Positions 44,527 through 51,952 of a stretch of DNA of 62,471 nucleotides are shown here, piece after piece (the first letter of the stretch is position 1; each line of letters opens with the position of its first letter). The position numbers and the translations under genes are program-made. A model generated the notes under the pieces. It was given only the letters and a program-made list of their open reading frames with translations. It did no database searches and was not told the origin of the DNA. The DNA comes from Bacillota bacterium (lineage in GTDB: Bacteria; Bacillota; Desulfitobacteriia; Desulfitobacteriales; JAJXUE01), in NCBI GenBank assembly GCA_021783135.1, contig JAJXUE010000014.1:1-62471 (forward strand), in the 5' to 3' direction.

Positions 44527-44602
44527 CAAAAAAACCAGTGGCTTAAAGCCACCGATCTGCATCAAATAAACATTGATCGGCCTCCTTATGTAGGGATTTG
44601 CT
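44527..44602 (-). ncRNA. Candidate small RNA, about 76 nt, with its own promoter and terminator
   Basis: Minus strand, between two plus-strand genes. The promoter is TTGAAA (44637-44632), 17 bases, TATACT (44614-44609). The transcript would contain CCGATC...GATCGG as one hairpin and GTGGC-TTTAA-GCCAC plus seven T as terminator. AAGGAGG lies seven bases before a four-codon mini-ORF (MFI-stop) inside the first hairpin, possibly by chance. No larger reading frame fits. Confidence 0.5.
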
Positions 44603-44608
44603 AATTTT

Positions 44609-44637
44609 AGTATAATATTTGGGCAAAATAATTTCAA
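44609..44637 (-). promoter_or_regulatory. Promoter of the minus-strand small RNA
   Basis: TTGAAA-N17-TATACT on the minus strand, near the consensus for the vegetative sigma factor. On the plus strand the same sequence gives an isolated TATAAT that may serve the cyclophilin gene. Confidence 0.6.
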
Positions 44638-44741
44638 TAGCATGTTCCTCTCAGGTAATTTGTTAGAAAAACATATAAATTCGCAGAGCTTAAGGCAATA
44701 ACAAACGTGAAAATGAAATAAGTCTTGGAGGTTTGAACGAA

Positions 44742-45254
44742 ATGGATAGTGAGAAAAACACGACATTTGCTAATAAGCCCATTGTAATTATTGAGATGAG
44801 CAATGGCCAGCAGATTAAGTTAGAGCTTTATCCTGATATTGCGCCAGTAACCGTAGAAAACTTTTTAGGTTTGGTCAAACAGGGTTTTTATGATGGGTTA
44901 ATCTTTCATCGGGTGATACCTGGCTTTATGATTCAAGGCGGTGACCCTTCCGGTACAGGTGGGGGCGGTTGCGGGCACAGTATTAAGGGAGAATTCGCCG
45001 CCAACGGGTTTACTAATGATCTAGTGCACGAACGGGGTGTAATTTCAATGGCCCGCACTGCGGATCCTAACTCCGCAGGGTCCCAGTTTTTTATCATGGT
45101 AGCCAAATCACCGCATTTAGACGGGCAGTACGCCGGCTTTGGTAAAGTCCTTGAGGGCATGGAGGAAGTTGACCGTATTGTTAACATGCCGCGTGATTTT
45201 CGCGATAAACCGCTGGAAGAGCAAAAGATGCAAAAGGTTAGTGTGGAAGTTTAA
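44742..45254 (+). CDS. Peptidyl-prolyl cis-trans isomerase, cyclophilin type
   Basis: 170 residues from ATG 44742 (GGAGG upstream). Motifs: GLIFHRVIPGFMIQGGDPSGTGGGG, split as FHRVIPGFMIQGGDP then GTGGGG, and GVISMARTADPNSAGSQFFI. No signal peptide, so cytoplasmic. Catalytic Arg in FHRV and the QFFI segment are intact. Monocistronic with its own terminator. Confidence 0.95.
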   Translation: MDSEKNTTFANKPIVIIEMSNGQQIKLELYPDIAPVTVENFLGLVKQGFYDGLIFHRVIPGFMIQGGDPSGTGGGGCGHSIKGEFAANGFTNDLVHERGVISMARTADPNSAGSQFFIMVAKSPHLDGQYAGFGKVLEGMEEVDRIVNMPRDFRDKPLEEQKMQKVSVEV

Positions 45255-45284
45255 TTTAGATTGTTAACCAAGCTTAAATGTCTC

Positions 45285-45315
45285 AGGCATACTGTTGCAG
45301 TATGCCTGTTTTTGT
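45285..45315 (+). terminator. Terminator after the cyclophilin gene
   Basis: AGGCATACT pairs with AGTATGCCT, loop GTTGC, then GTTTTTG. Confidence 0.9.
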
Positions 45316-45431
45316 TTCTGAAAAAAACATTTTAATGCAGGTTTTTTTGTTTTTGTGGAAAATATGTTAAAGTATTGTTCAATGGTACAACCATTGACGT
45401 AGAAACGTTCGTAAGGTAGAAGGGATAGCAT

Positions 45432-45812
45432 ATGCAAAGCTACGATATCACAGTGGGTGAAGGCAGACTCAGAGTAAATCTGCAGGCGACCTTTACCGGA
45501 AACGGTATTAACATTTTGTTAACGGGCGGCGAATCTCCCCATATTGGAGCCGTCGTAGTTTGTATGCCTAGTTCCACTGATAAAGAGTCTCCCGTGCTAA
45601 AATCTGAAGTGATAACTGTTCCCACGCATAGGGAAGCCGACGTGGCTCGCCCCATGGCGGAAGTGGTGTGTGGGGTAACCAGGCAGGTAACTGTGGTAGC
45701 AGCCGGGATTCACATCGACCAGGCACAAGGCTGGGAGATCGTGGCACTGAGCGAAAACTGTAATCTAGCCGGGCGAAAATTATGTGAGCAGCTAGAGCAA
45801 ATTGACATGTAG
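45432..45812 (+). CDS. LpdD-like prenylated-flavin chaperone-type protein
   Basis: 126 residues. GESPHIGAVVV and PTHREADVARPMAE match the short protein commonly encoded beside ubiD-type decarboxylases and annotated as a prenylated flavin chaperone, LpdD-like. GAAGGGA precedes the ATG. Its stop is 10 nt before the ubiD start. Role in inserting prFMN into UbiD is from the family annotation, not shown here. Confidence 0.7.
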   Translation: MQSYDITVGEGRLRVNLQATFTGNGINILLTGGESPHIGAVVVCMPSSTDKESPVLKSEVITVPTHREADVARPMAEVVCGVTRQVTVVAAGIHIDQAQGWEIVALSENCNLAGRKLCEQLEQIDM

Positions 45813-45822
45813 AGGTGGTTTA

Positions 45823-47580
45823 ATGCATACAAGCTTGCGCTCTTTTATTGATCAGCTAGTGAAGGAGAGAGAAATCAAAGAAATTACGGTAGAAGTCGAT
45901 CCTTATTTAGAAATACCGGAAATACATCGACGGGTGATTGACGCGGGCGGACCAGCTTTATTGTTCACCAAGATTAAAGGGAGCAGATTTCCCGTCGTGA
46001 CGAATTTATTTGGCACCAGACGGAGAGTAGATATGGCGGTAGGGCCTCGTCCGGAACAGCTTGCCGCTCAGGCCGTACACGCCTTAAACCGATTGGTACC
46101 ACCAAAGCTTGCCAACATCTGGCACGAACGCGGTTTGTTATGGGATTTAGCCCAAGCCGGGACACGGCGGGTTAATAGTGCCCCAATTCTGGCCGTACGC
46201 AATGCCAATTTCAATCTGCAGGATTTGCCCGCGTTAACCGGTTGGCAGGATGATGGCGGAGCGTTTTTCACTTTGCCACTCGTGTACACCGAACATCCTC
46301 AAAGTAAAGAACATAATGTTGGCATGTATCGCATGCAAATTTTTGGACCCCATCAGACTGGTATGCACTGGCAAATTCATAAAGGAGGCGGCTTTCACCA
46401 CTATGCCGCAGAAGAATTTGGTCAGTCATTACCGGTGACTGTATTTTTGGGCGGGCCACCGGCTTTGATTTTATCGGCCATAGCCCCGCTACCGGAGATG
46501 CTACCGGAATTACTATTTACCTCATTTTTAATGGGCGAAAAACTTGACTTGGTTCAGGTGGATGGTCAACCGCACCCGTTGATTGCGCAAGCGGAATTTG
46601 CCTTTTGCGGCGAGGTGCCGCCGCATGTTCGCAAGCCGGAAGGTCCATTTGGCGATCACTATGGCTACTATTCTTGGCAGCATGAATTTCCAATATTTAA
46701 TCTAAAGCAGGTGTATCATCGTCAAGACGCCATCTACCCGGCTACAGTTGTGGGCAAACCACGCCAGGAAGATTACTATATCGGCGAATATCTGCAAAGC
46801 TTGCTCGCACCGGTGTTTCCAGTGGTTATGCCTGGCGTAAAGGCACTATGGACTTACGCTGAAACTGGGTTTCATGCCTTAGCCGGGGCTGTGGTGAGGG
46901 AAAGTTACAGACGCGAGGCTTTAGCGCACGCGTTTCGAATTTTAGGCGAAGGACAGTTGACCTTAACTAAATTTCTCTTGCTCACTGACGCCGCATGCGA
47001 TCTGCAGGATTTCAAGCAGTTTTTTGAACACATTTTGGCCCGGTTTGAACCTGCGCACGACTTATGGATAATTAATGATACTTCTATGGATACTTTAGAT
47101 TATACAGGTCGCACCTTTAATCAAGGCAGCAAGGCTATTTTAACAGGACTTGGTGAACCTGTACGTAAACTGCCGCGCGAGTATCAAGGTGGCGAAGTTA
47201 GCGGTTTGCGCAAAATCAAACCGTACTGTGGCGGCTGTTTGGTGGTTTCCGGCCCTGATTTTACTGCCGGACCGGAGCTTGCCCACCACCTGGTACAAGA
47301 GGGTAATGAGCAATTTCAGCTTTGGCCCATCGTAATCATTGTCGATGATGTTGATTTGATCCATGATCAAACCTCATTCTTGTGGACGGTATTTACTCGC
47401 TTTGACCCTGCCAATGACCTTTATGCTCAATCAAAAATTGTGCATAATAAGATCCAGTACGCTGGCCCGCTTATCATTGATGCCAGGATGAAGCCCTGGT
47501 ATCCGGCAGAGCTTATGCCGCAGGAAGATATAGTGCGTCAAGTTGATCTGCGTTGGAAGGAGTTTGCTCTTACCCTGTAA
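45823..47580 (+). CDS. UbiD-family decarboxylase
   Basis: 585 residues from ATG 45823, preceded by GAGGTGG. Family features: MYRMQIFGPHQTGMHWQIHKGG broken as MYRMQIFG and TGMHWQIHKGG, PEGPFGDHYGYYS with its acidic residues, and the C-terminal WPIVIIVDDVD. UbiD enzymes use prenylated FMN for reversible decarboxylation of aromatic or unsaturated acids. No ubiX prenyltransferase is in the window. The lack of ubiquinone genes and the LpdD-like partner point to aromatic acid metabolism; the true substrate is open. Confidence 0.88.
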   Translation: MHTSLRSFIDQLVKEREIKEITVEVDPYLEIPEIHRRVIDAGGPALLFTKIKGSRFPVVTNLFGTRRRVDMAVGPRPEQLAAQAVHALNRLVPPKLANIWHERGLLWDLAQAGTRRVNSAPILAVRNANFNLQDLPALTGWQDDGGAFFTLPLVYTEHPQSKEHNVGMYRMQIFGPHQTGMHWQIHKGGGFHHYAAEEFGQSLPVTVFLGGPPALILSAIAPLPEMLPELLFTSFLMGEKLDLVQVDGQPHPLIAQAEFAFCGEVPPHVRKPEGPFGDHYGYYSWQHEFPIFNLKQVYHRQDAIYPATVVGKPRQEDYYIGEYLQSLLAPVFPVVMPGVKALWTYAETGFHALAGAVVRESYRREALAHAFRILGEGQLTLTKFLLLTDAACDLQDFKQFFEHILARFEPAHDLWIINDTSMDTLDYTGRTFNQGSKAILTGLGEPVRKLPREYQGGEVSGLRKIKPYCGGCLVVSGPDFTAGPELAHHLVQEGNEQFQLWPIVIIVDDVDLIHDQTSFLWTVFTRFDPANDLYAQSKIVHNKIQYAGPLIIDARMKPWYPAELMPQEDIVRQVDLRWKEFALTL

Positions 47581-47655
47581 AAAGCTAAATTGCCATGGTC
47601 ACCACATGTGTTTTGTGCTATTCTTAACTAAGTATTATTATAGTAAGTTTTGTTT

Positions 47656-47718
47656 GTGCGGGGTGCGGGGTGCGATGTGCGGGGTGCGATGTGCGGGGTG
47701 CGATGTGGGATGTGCGAA
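47656..47718. repeat. Heptanucleotide tandem repeat, nine units
   Basis: GTGCGGG, GTGCGAT and variants repeat nine times in exact seven-base register (GGG, GGG, GAT, GGG, GAT, GGG, GAT, GTGGGAT, GTGCGAA endings). It lies 28 nt before the flavodiiron gene and just ahead of its Shine-Dalgarno, in otherwise AT-rich sequence. Confidence 0.92.
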
Positions 47719-47746
47719 CTGGAAAAGAAGACAAGGAGGACGCTAA

Positions 47747-48937
47747 ATGGCTTTCCAAATTAACGACAGTGTTACTTGGGTAGGTAAAATAGACTGGGAA
47801 TTGCGCAAGTTTCATGGTGAAGAGTTGTCGACCCATAACGGTTCTAGTTATAATGCCTATTTGATTCGCGCTGAGAAAACAGTGCTGCTGGACACAGTGT
47901 GGGGTCCGTTTGCGAAAGAATTTGTAGATAATCTTAAGCAAGAAATTGATTTAAATGAAATTGATTATATTGTGTCCCACCACGGCGAAACAGATCATAG
48001 CGGCTCCCTGCCTGAGTTGTTGAAACACATACCGAATACACCTGTGTACTGCACGGCAAATGCCGTAAAATCGCTTAAAGGACAGTACCATCAGGACTGG
48101 AATTTCCAAGTGGTTAAATCAGGCGATAAGCTTAGCCTTGGTTCGAAGGAATTGACCTTCATCGAAGCCCCCATGTTGCATTGGCCGGATAGTATGTTCA
48201 GCTATCTGAGTGGGGACAATATCTTGTTTAGTAATGACGCTTTTGGACAACACATCGCGTCCGAAAAAATGTACAATGATTTGATCGATCAAAATCTGCT
48301 CTATGGGGAAGCCCTTAAATATTATGCCAACATTCTTACCCCCTTTAGCAAAATGGTCGAAAAAAAGATTAATGAAATTGTTGCTTTAAACTTGCCGGTT
48401 AGTATGATTTGCCCGGACCATGGTGTTATTTGGCGTCATGAACCGTTGCAAATTGTGGAAAAGTATTTGACGTGGGCTAGGGATTATCAGGAAAACCAAA
48501 TTACAGTAATCTATGACACCATGTGGAACGGCACACGCCGTATGGCAGAAGCTCTTGCGGCGGGGCTAACCGCGGGTGATCCTGACGTAACTGTCAAATT
48601 GTTTAATTCAGCTCGCAGTGATCGTAATGATATTATTACGGAGGTTTTCCAGTCTAAGGCAATATTGCTCGGTTCGCCGACGATTAATAAGGGTATATTG
48701 ACTTCGGTTGCAGGTTTGCTAGATGAGATGAAAGGCATGGCTTTCAAACATAAGCAAGCCGCTGCCTTTGGCTGTTACGGCTGGAGCGGTGAATCCGTCA
48801 AAGTTCTTACGGAGAAATTACAGGAAGCTGGTTTCCAAGTAGACAAGGAAGGGTTGCGCTTAACCTGGGATCCTGACGCACAAGGCACTGAGGCCTGTCA
48901 TGAATTTGGTAAGGAATTTGCTTCCGGCTTAAAATAG
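47747..48937 (+). CDS. fprA: Flavodiiron protein (FprA-type oxygen/NO reductase)
   Basis: 396 residues. The N-terminal metallo-beta-lactamase domain has the diiron ligands HHGETDHSG plus later His and Asp (LHWPDSMF, SNDAFGQH, CPDHG). The C-terminal flavodoxin domain starts ITVIYDTMWNGTRRMAEA. It reduces O2 to water or NO to N2O, fed by rubredoxin, which is encoded next. AAGGAGG precedes the ATG. Standard length and all iron ligands appear present. Confidence 0.95.
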   Translation: MAFQINDSVTWVGKIDWELRKFHGEELSTHNGSSYNAYLIRAEKTVLLDTVWGPFAKEFVDNLKQEIDLNEIDYIVSHHGETDHSGSLPELLKHIPNTPVYCTANAVKSLKGQYHQDWNFQVVKSGDKLSLGSKELTFIEAPMLHWPDSMFSYLSGDNILFSNDAFGQHIASEKMYNDLIDQNLLYGEALKYYANILTPFSKMVEKKINEIVALNLPVSMICPDHGVIWRHEPLQIVEKYLTWARDYQENQITVIYDTMWNGTRRMAEALAAGLTAGDPDVTVKLFNSARSDRNDIITEVFQSKAILLGSPTINKGILTSVAGLLDEMKGMAFKHKQAAAFGCYGWSGESVKVLTEKLQEAGFQVDKEGLRLTWDPDAQGTEACHEFGKEFASGLK

Positions 48938-48973
48938 CTTGGTAAGCAGTTAAATTTAAGGGAGGTAAGCATG

Positions 48974-49138
48974 ATGCAAAAGTGGAAATGTAGTGTCTGT
49001 GGTTATATTTATGATCCTGCCCAAGGTGATCCTGATTCCGGTGTTGCTCCCGGTACTGCGTTTGAGGATATTTCCGATGATTGGGTTTGTCCTGTTTGCG
49101 GTGTAGAAAAGAATATGTTTGAAGTGGTTAACGAATAA
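48974..49138 (+). CDS. Rubredoxin
   Basis: 54 residues, too short for many gene callers. The two iron-binding pairs are [11 protein letters not shown] and [10 protein letters not shown], and the core [20 protein letters not shown] is canonical. Two adjacent ATG codons (48971, 48974) follow GGAGG; the second has better spacing. It directly follows fprA and precedes a strong terminator, so it is the expected electron donor of the flavodiiron protein. Confidence 0.96.
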   Translation: MQKWKCSVCGYIYDPAQGDPDSGVAPGTAFEDISDDWVCPVCGVEKNMFEVVNE

Positions 49139-49177
49139 GACAACAAAGTCAGGAGATTTTCTCCTGACTTTGTTGTC
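49139..49177 (+). terminator. Terminator after fprA-rubredoxin
   Basis: A 17-bp perfect stem, GACAACAAAGTCAGGAG with its complement, loop ATTTT, followed by TTAGC; long but with a weak T-run. Confidence 0.8.
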
Positions 49178-49226
49178 TTAGCAATGCATACCTCCGCTAC
49201 GTGCTGTGGGAGTGGCTGTTTTGGAC

Positions 49227-49252
49227 AAAAAAGTAGCCGACTAGGTCGGCTA
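49227..49252 (-). terminator. Terminator of the minus-strand lipoprotein gene
   Basis: TAGCCGAC and TCGGCTA pair; on the minus strand the stem is followed by CTTTTTT. Confidence 0.85.
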
Positions 49253-49273
49253 AAGCTGAAGCACTGGGTTAGT

Positions 49274-49849
49274 TTAAGCTTGCGGTACGTCGGCCATAAT
49301 GACCCCTATGGTCTTGCTACCAGATTTAATTGGAATGAAGACCTGGAGATAAGTACCGGTTCCCCCCATGCCGGCGGCGTCGGAACTGATAGTCTTACCG
49401 GCTTTAATCGCTTGGGCTGCTTCAGGCGGAGAAGGATAAGAATTCATGTCACTGCCACTCATACGCACGGTAGAAGAAATGCGGGTTGCATTGTCACCAA
49501 CGAAAATGGACACCATTGCACCGGGAATGGCGCTTCCGATATCATCAACAATATTATAATTTTTATTTTCGGTGTAGCTGCCCTTACTCAGAGTAGTACC
49601 GGAAATCTTCCAGTCACCGGGATATTTTTTGAGCACAGCATTAACCATGGATTCGACTTGAGATTGGGAGTATTTCGGTGTAGTTACAGCTGCGGACTGA
49701 CCAGTAGTAGAGCCGGGGTGGCCGGGAGGCAATTGCGCGCTGGCTTGAGGTTGCTGAGCGGGTGGTTTAGGAGCCGGTGTGCTGCCACAGCCAGCTAAGG
49801 CCAGGGTAAGTGACAGAACGGCTACCGAGACGGTGAGCTTTTTAAACAT
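49274..49849 (-). CDS. Lipoprotein of unknown function
   Basis: 191 residues. Signal peptide and lipobox LAGC (Cys21), then a Pro/Gln/Ala-rich linker (TPAPKPPAQQPQASAQ), and a globular domain with VESMVNAVLKKYPGDWK and VSIFVGDNATRISSTVR. The last part, VFIPIKSGSKTIGVIMADV, resembles single Cache-type sensor strands, so a small-molecule-binding role is possible. AGGAGG precedes the ATG. Monocistronic. Confidence 0.65.
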   Translation of the reverse strand: MFKKLTVSVAVLSLTLALAGCGSTPAPKPPAQQPQASAQLPPGHPGSTTGQSAAVTTPKYSQSQVESMVNAVLKKYPGDWKISGTTLSKGSYTENKNYNIVDDIGSAIPGAMVSIFVGDNATRISSTVRMSGSDMNSYPSPPEAAQAIKAGKTISSDAAGMGGTGTYLQVFIPIKSGSKTIGVIMADVPQA

Positions 49850-49957
49850 AAGGACCTCCTTGTGTAGTTGCTACTGCTAGCTTGAATAATTCATCCGTTT
49901 AATTATACTTGTTTTCACAAAAAATGTCGACCATTTACTGGAATGATTTATTATAGC

Positions 49958-50010
49958 TTGACTGCTATGGTGAGTTATTTTAAAATTTCAATATACCCCG
50001 ATACGGGGGG
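49958..50010 (+). promoter_or_regulatory. Methyltransferase promoter with CstR-like operator
   Basis: TTGACT (49958-49963), 17 bases, TAAAAT (49981-49986), then TATACCCCGATACGGGGGG starting at 49992. The left half is identical to the trxA operator; the right half is G-rich but lacks the final TATA. Gap from -10 to operator equals that at trxA. Confidence 0.6.
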
Positions 50011-50022
50011 GAGGAAAAGAAA

Positions 50023-50613
50023 GTGACAGATCGTAAATTCGATCCGAGTAATCGACAAAAACTTAATAGTGAAAAACGGCGTGCGGTGTTGCCGCCGGAT
50101 CAGGTTATCAAGGATATTAACGTTGCCCCCCAGAGTACTTGGGCTGACATTGGGTGTGGCACAGGATATTTTAGTATTCCGCTTGCCGAGAAAGTGAACC
50201 AAGTTTACGCCTTGGATATTCGCAGTGAAATGTTGGACGAACTGCGGGCCAACATTGCGCAACTTAGCCTGCGCAATGTTGCAGTGCTGCAATCCCAAGA
50301 GAGCAGTTTTCCGCTGCCAAATGGTGCAGCAGACGGAGCCTTAGTTGCTTTTGTGCTACACGAAGTAGACGAACCACAGTTATTTATACTTGAGGTAGCC
50401 AGGATTCTTAAACCGGGTGGCAAAGCAATTATTATCGAATGGGTCAAGAATGTCTCCACAATGGGGCCGCCATTGGAGCATCGTCTGGCAATTGACCAAG
50501 TGGATGCATGGGCCGAAGCCGGCAACTTGGTGAAAACTTATACCTGGCAGTGGTCAGATAATTTTGTCGGGCTTGAGTACAGTAAAGGACTTGACACAGA
50601 TTCGTTGCGCTAG
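50023..50613 (+). CDS. Class I SAM-dependent methyltransferase
   Basis: 196 residues. Motif I is WADIGCGTGYFSIPLAE and the acidic strand-2 loop VYALDIRSEML; LKPGGKAIIIEW matches motif III. The N-terminal DRQKLNSEKRRAVLPPDQ is typical of a UbiE/arsM-like subgroup of small-molecule methyltransferases. Substrate unknown. GTG start with GAGGAAAAG upstream. The CstR-like operator suggests involvement in sulfur, selenium or metalloid stress. Confidence 0.85.
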   Translation: MTDRKFDPSNRQKLNSEKRRAVLPPDQVIKDINVAPQSTWADIGCGTGYFSIPLAEKVNQVYALDIRSEMLDELRANIAQLSLRNVAVLQSQESSFPLPNGAADGALVAFVLHEVDEPQLFILEVARILKPGGKAIIIEWVKNVSTMGPPLEHRLAIDQVDAWAEAGNLVKTYTWQWSDNFVGLEYSKGLDTDSLR

Positions 50614-50647
50614 TAAAATAGAAATACACGATACCCCAGGGGGGTAT
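50591..50647 (+). promoter_or_regulatory. HesB selenoprotein promoter with CstR-like operator
   Basis: TTGACA (50591-50596), 17 bases, TAAAAT (50614-50619), then the palindrome ATACCCCAGGGGGGTAT (50631-50647). The -35 lies inside the end of the methyltransferase gene. Same architecture as the trxA promoter. Confidence 0.7.
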
Positions 50648-50706
50648 GGTTGGATTTACTCTCGATCAGTCAACCTGCAAATGAGCATGAAAGGTAGGTT
50701 ATTTAA

Positions 50707-50997
50707 GTGGTTAGAATTACACCCCAAGCCGCGCAAGAGCTAAGTAAGTATTTGGAGTCCCAAAAAGAAGGCAGCATTTTTCGTCTAAAATTATCTGGCT
50801 ATGGTTGAGGCGGTCCCAATTTTGGTTTGGCTCTGGATGAGTCAATTAATGAGGACGATTTGGTTATGGAAGATCAGGGTATTAAAGTAGTCTGCGAAGA
50901 TCGCTTCAAACCTTTTGCTGATAATGCTGTGATTGATTATCGCCGTAATATTTTCGGGCAAGGTCAATTTCAAGTTATTACCGGGTATGGTTGTTAA
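50707..50997 (+). CDS. HesB/IscA-like selenoprotein (in-frame UGA = Sec)
   Basis: 96 residues with selenocysteine at the UGA 50806-50808. Translation reads VRITPQAAQELSKYL, then KLSGYG-U-GGPNFGLALDES, continues to VCEDRFKPFADNAVIDY and ends ITGYGC. SGYG(C/U)GGPxFGLALDE is the known HesB-like selenoprotein signature, where Sec replaces the first conserved Cys; coding character continues unbroken on both sides. Likely Fe-S cluster or sulfur-relay protein in the cytoplasm. A conventional caller sees only two fragments. GTG start; AGGTTATTTAA upstream is a modest ribosome site. Confidence 0.88.
50806..50840 (+). promoter_or_regulatory. Bacterial SECIS candidate
   Basis: Directly after the UGA, CCAA (50816-50819) pairs with TTGG (50827-50830), exposing the loop TTTTGGT. 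The GG of the loop lies 16-17 nt past the UGA, within the range for bacterial SECIS apical GG/GU loops. The upper stem is only four pairs. Confidence 0.55.
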
Positions 50998-50998
50998 T

Positions 50999-51175
50999 AT
51001 GGGCAAGGAATTTCAGAGTCGCGCTGAAGTTTTGCAAGCTATTCAGGAACTTAAAGCCAGGTTTCCTGCTCACTCGCTTAAACCGGCAATGATGCAGGAG
51101 TTGGAAGACTTGGAAGAATTACTAGAACAGTTCCCTGTGACGGCTTCGGAACCAGATAGATCGGACGACCTGTAG
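50999..51175 (+). CDS. Small acidic protein downstream of the selenoprotein (58 aa)
   Basis: ATG 50999, one base after the selenoprotein TAA, or ATG 50987 overlapping it. The product is helical and acidic (EFQSRAEVLQAIQELKARFPAH, MMQELEDLEELLEQFP). No Shine-Dalgarno is obvious, which suggests translational coupling to full readthrough of the UGA upstream. A terminator follows. Function not recognised. Confidence 0.55.
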   Translation: MGKEFQSRAEVLQAIQELKARFPAHSLKPAMMQELEDLEELLEQFPVTASEPDRSDDL

Positions 51176-51189
51176 GACTGGAGATTATA

Positions 51190-51230
51190 GTTGAGAACTT
51201 GGGTGTGTGCCTGTGTTCTCAACTTGTATT
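51190..51230 (+). terminator. Terminator after the selenoprotein operon
   Basis: GTTGAGAAC pairs with GTTCTCAAC, followed by TTGTATTT; the T-run is weak. Confidence 0.6.
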
Positions 51231-51257
51231 TAACCTACTCCGGTGATGGAGGAATAT

Positions 51258-51938
51258 ATGTCAGGTATTTCATTAGGGGTAGCTTTTAGCGCCGGATTAG
51301 CTTCATTTCTCTCGCCGTGTATACTACCGCTCGTGCCAGTTTATCTATCAGTCTTAGGGGGTGGCAACCCCGGTGAAAACAGACTGCGTCTGGTGCGACG
51401 CAGTCTCGGTTTTATTTTGGGCTTCACTGCTATATTTGTGATACTGGGCGCGACGGCTAGTTTTCTCGGCAACCTGGTGCATGGTAGTTTGCCACTGCTC
51501 CGTAAGCTTGGCGGGGTATTTATGATTGTCATGGGGTTGCAATTGGCTGGCTTATTGCCGGTCAATCTCTTAAACCGCGAATTTCGCTTGAATATAGAAG
51601 GGCAAGGTACAAAATTCGGAGGTTCCTTCATTCTTGGTATTGCCTTTGCTTTCGGTTGGACTCCTTGCATCGGACCAGTCTTAGCAGGAATTTTGGTCTT
51701 TGCCGGGACAAGTGACACGATCACCCAAGGCATTCTGCTGTTATTGTGTTACGCATTAGGCTTGGCATTGCCACTTATATTGGTAGCGGCGTTAGCGGGA
51801 GTGGTAAGTGAGAAGCTTAGGCGGTTTAGGCGGTTGGGACAAGGGCTGGCAAAGATTAGCGGTCTTATTATGATAGCTATCGGAGTTTTACTGTTCATGA
51901 ACAAGTTAAGCTGGCTTATTGGCATACTTTCTAGGTAG
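51258..51938 (+). CDS. ccdA: Cytochrome c biogenesis protein CcdA
   Basis: 226 residues from ATG 51258, five bases after GGAGG. Six hydrophobic helices with the redox Cys in FLSPCILPLVPVYL and GWTPCIGPVLAG. CcdA carries reducing power from cytoplasmic thioredoxin across the membrane. Followed 14 nt later by a ResA-like thioredoxin, its usual client. Needed for the multihaem cytochromes in this genome. Confidence 0.94.
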   Translation: MSGISLGVAFSAGLASFLSPCILPLVPVYLSVLGGGNPGENRLRLVRRSLGFILGFTAIFVILGATASFLGNLVHGSLPLLRKLGGVFMIVMGLQLAGLLPVNLLNREFRLNIEGQGTKFGGSFILGIAFAFGWTPCIGPVLAGILVFAGTSDTITQGILLLLCYALGLALPLILVAALAGVVSEKLRRFRRLGQGLAKISGLIMIAIGVLLFMNKLSWLIGILSR

Positions 51939-51952
51939 GAGGCAGATTTCGG

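Noticed and set aside
44476-44766. Minus-strand reading frame of 96 codons
   Set aside because: Hydrophobic composition without a domain and no ribosome site; it runs through the small-RNA promoter and terminator and into the cyclophilin gene start.
50806-50808. Sequencing error or pseudogene stop in the HesB-like gene
   Set aside because: Frame and protein similarity continue without disturbance, and Sec at exactly this Cys position is a known feature of the HesB-like family.
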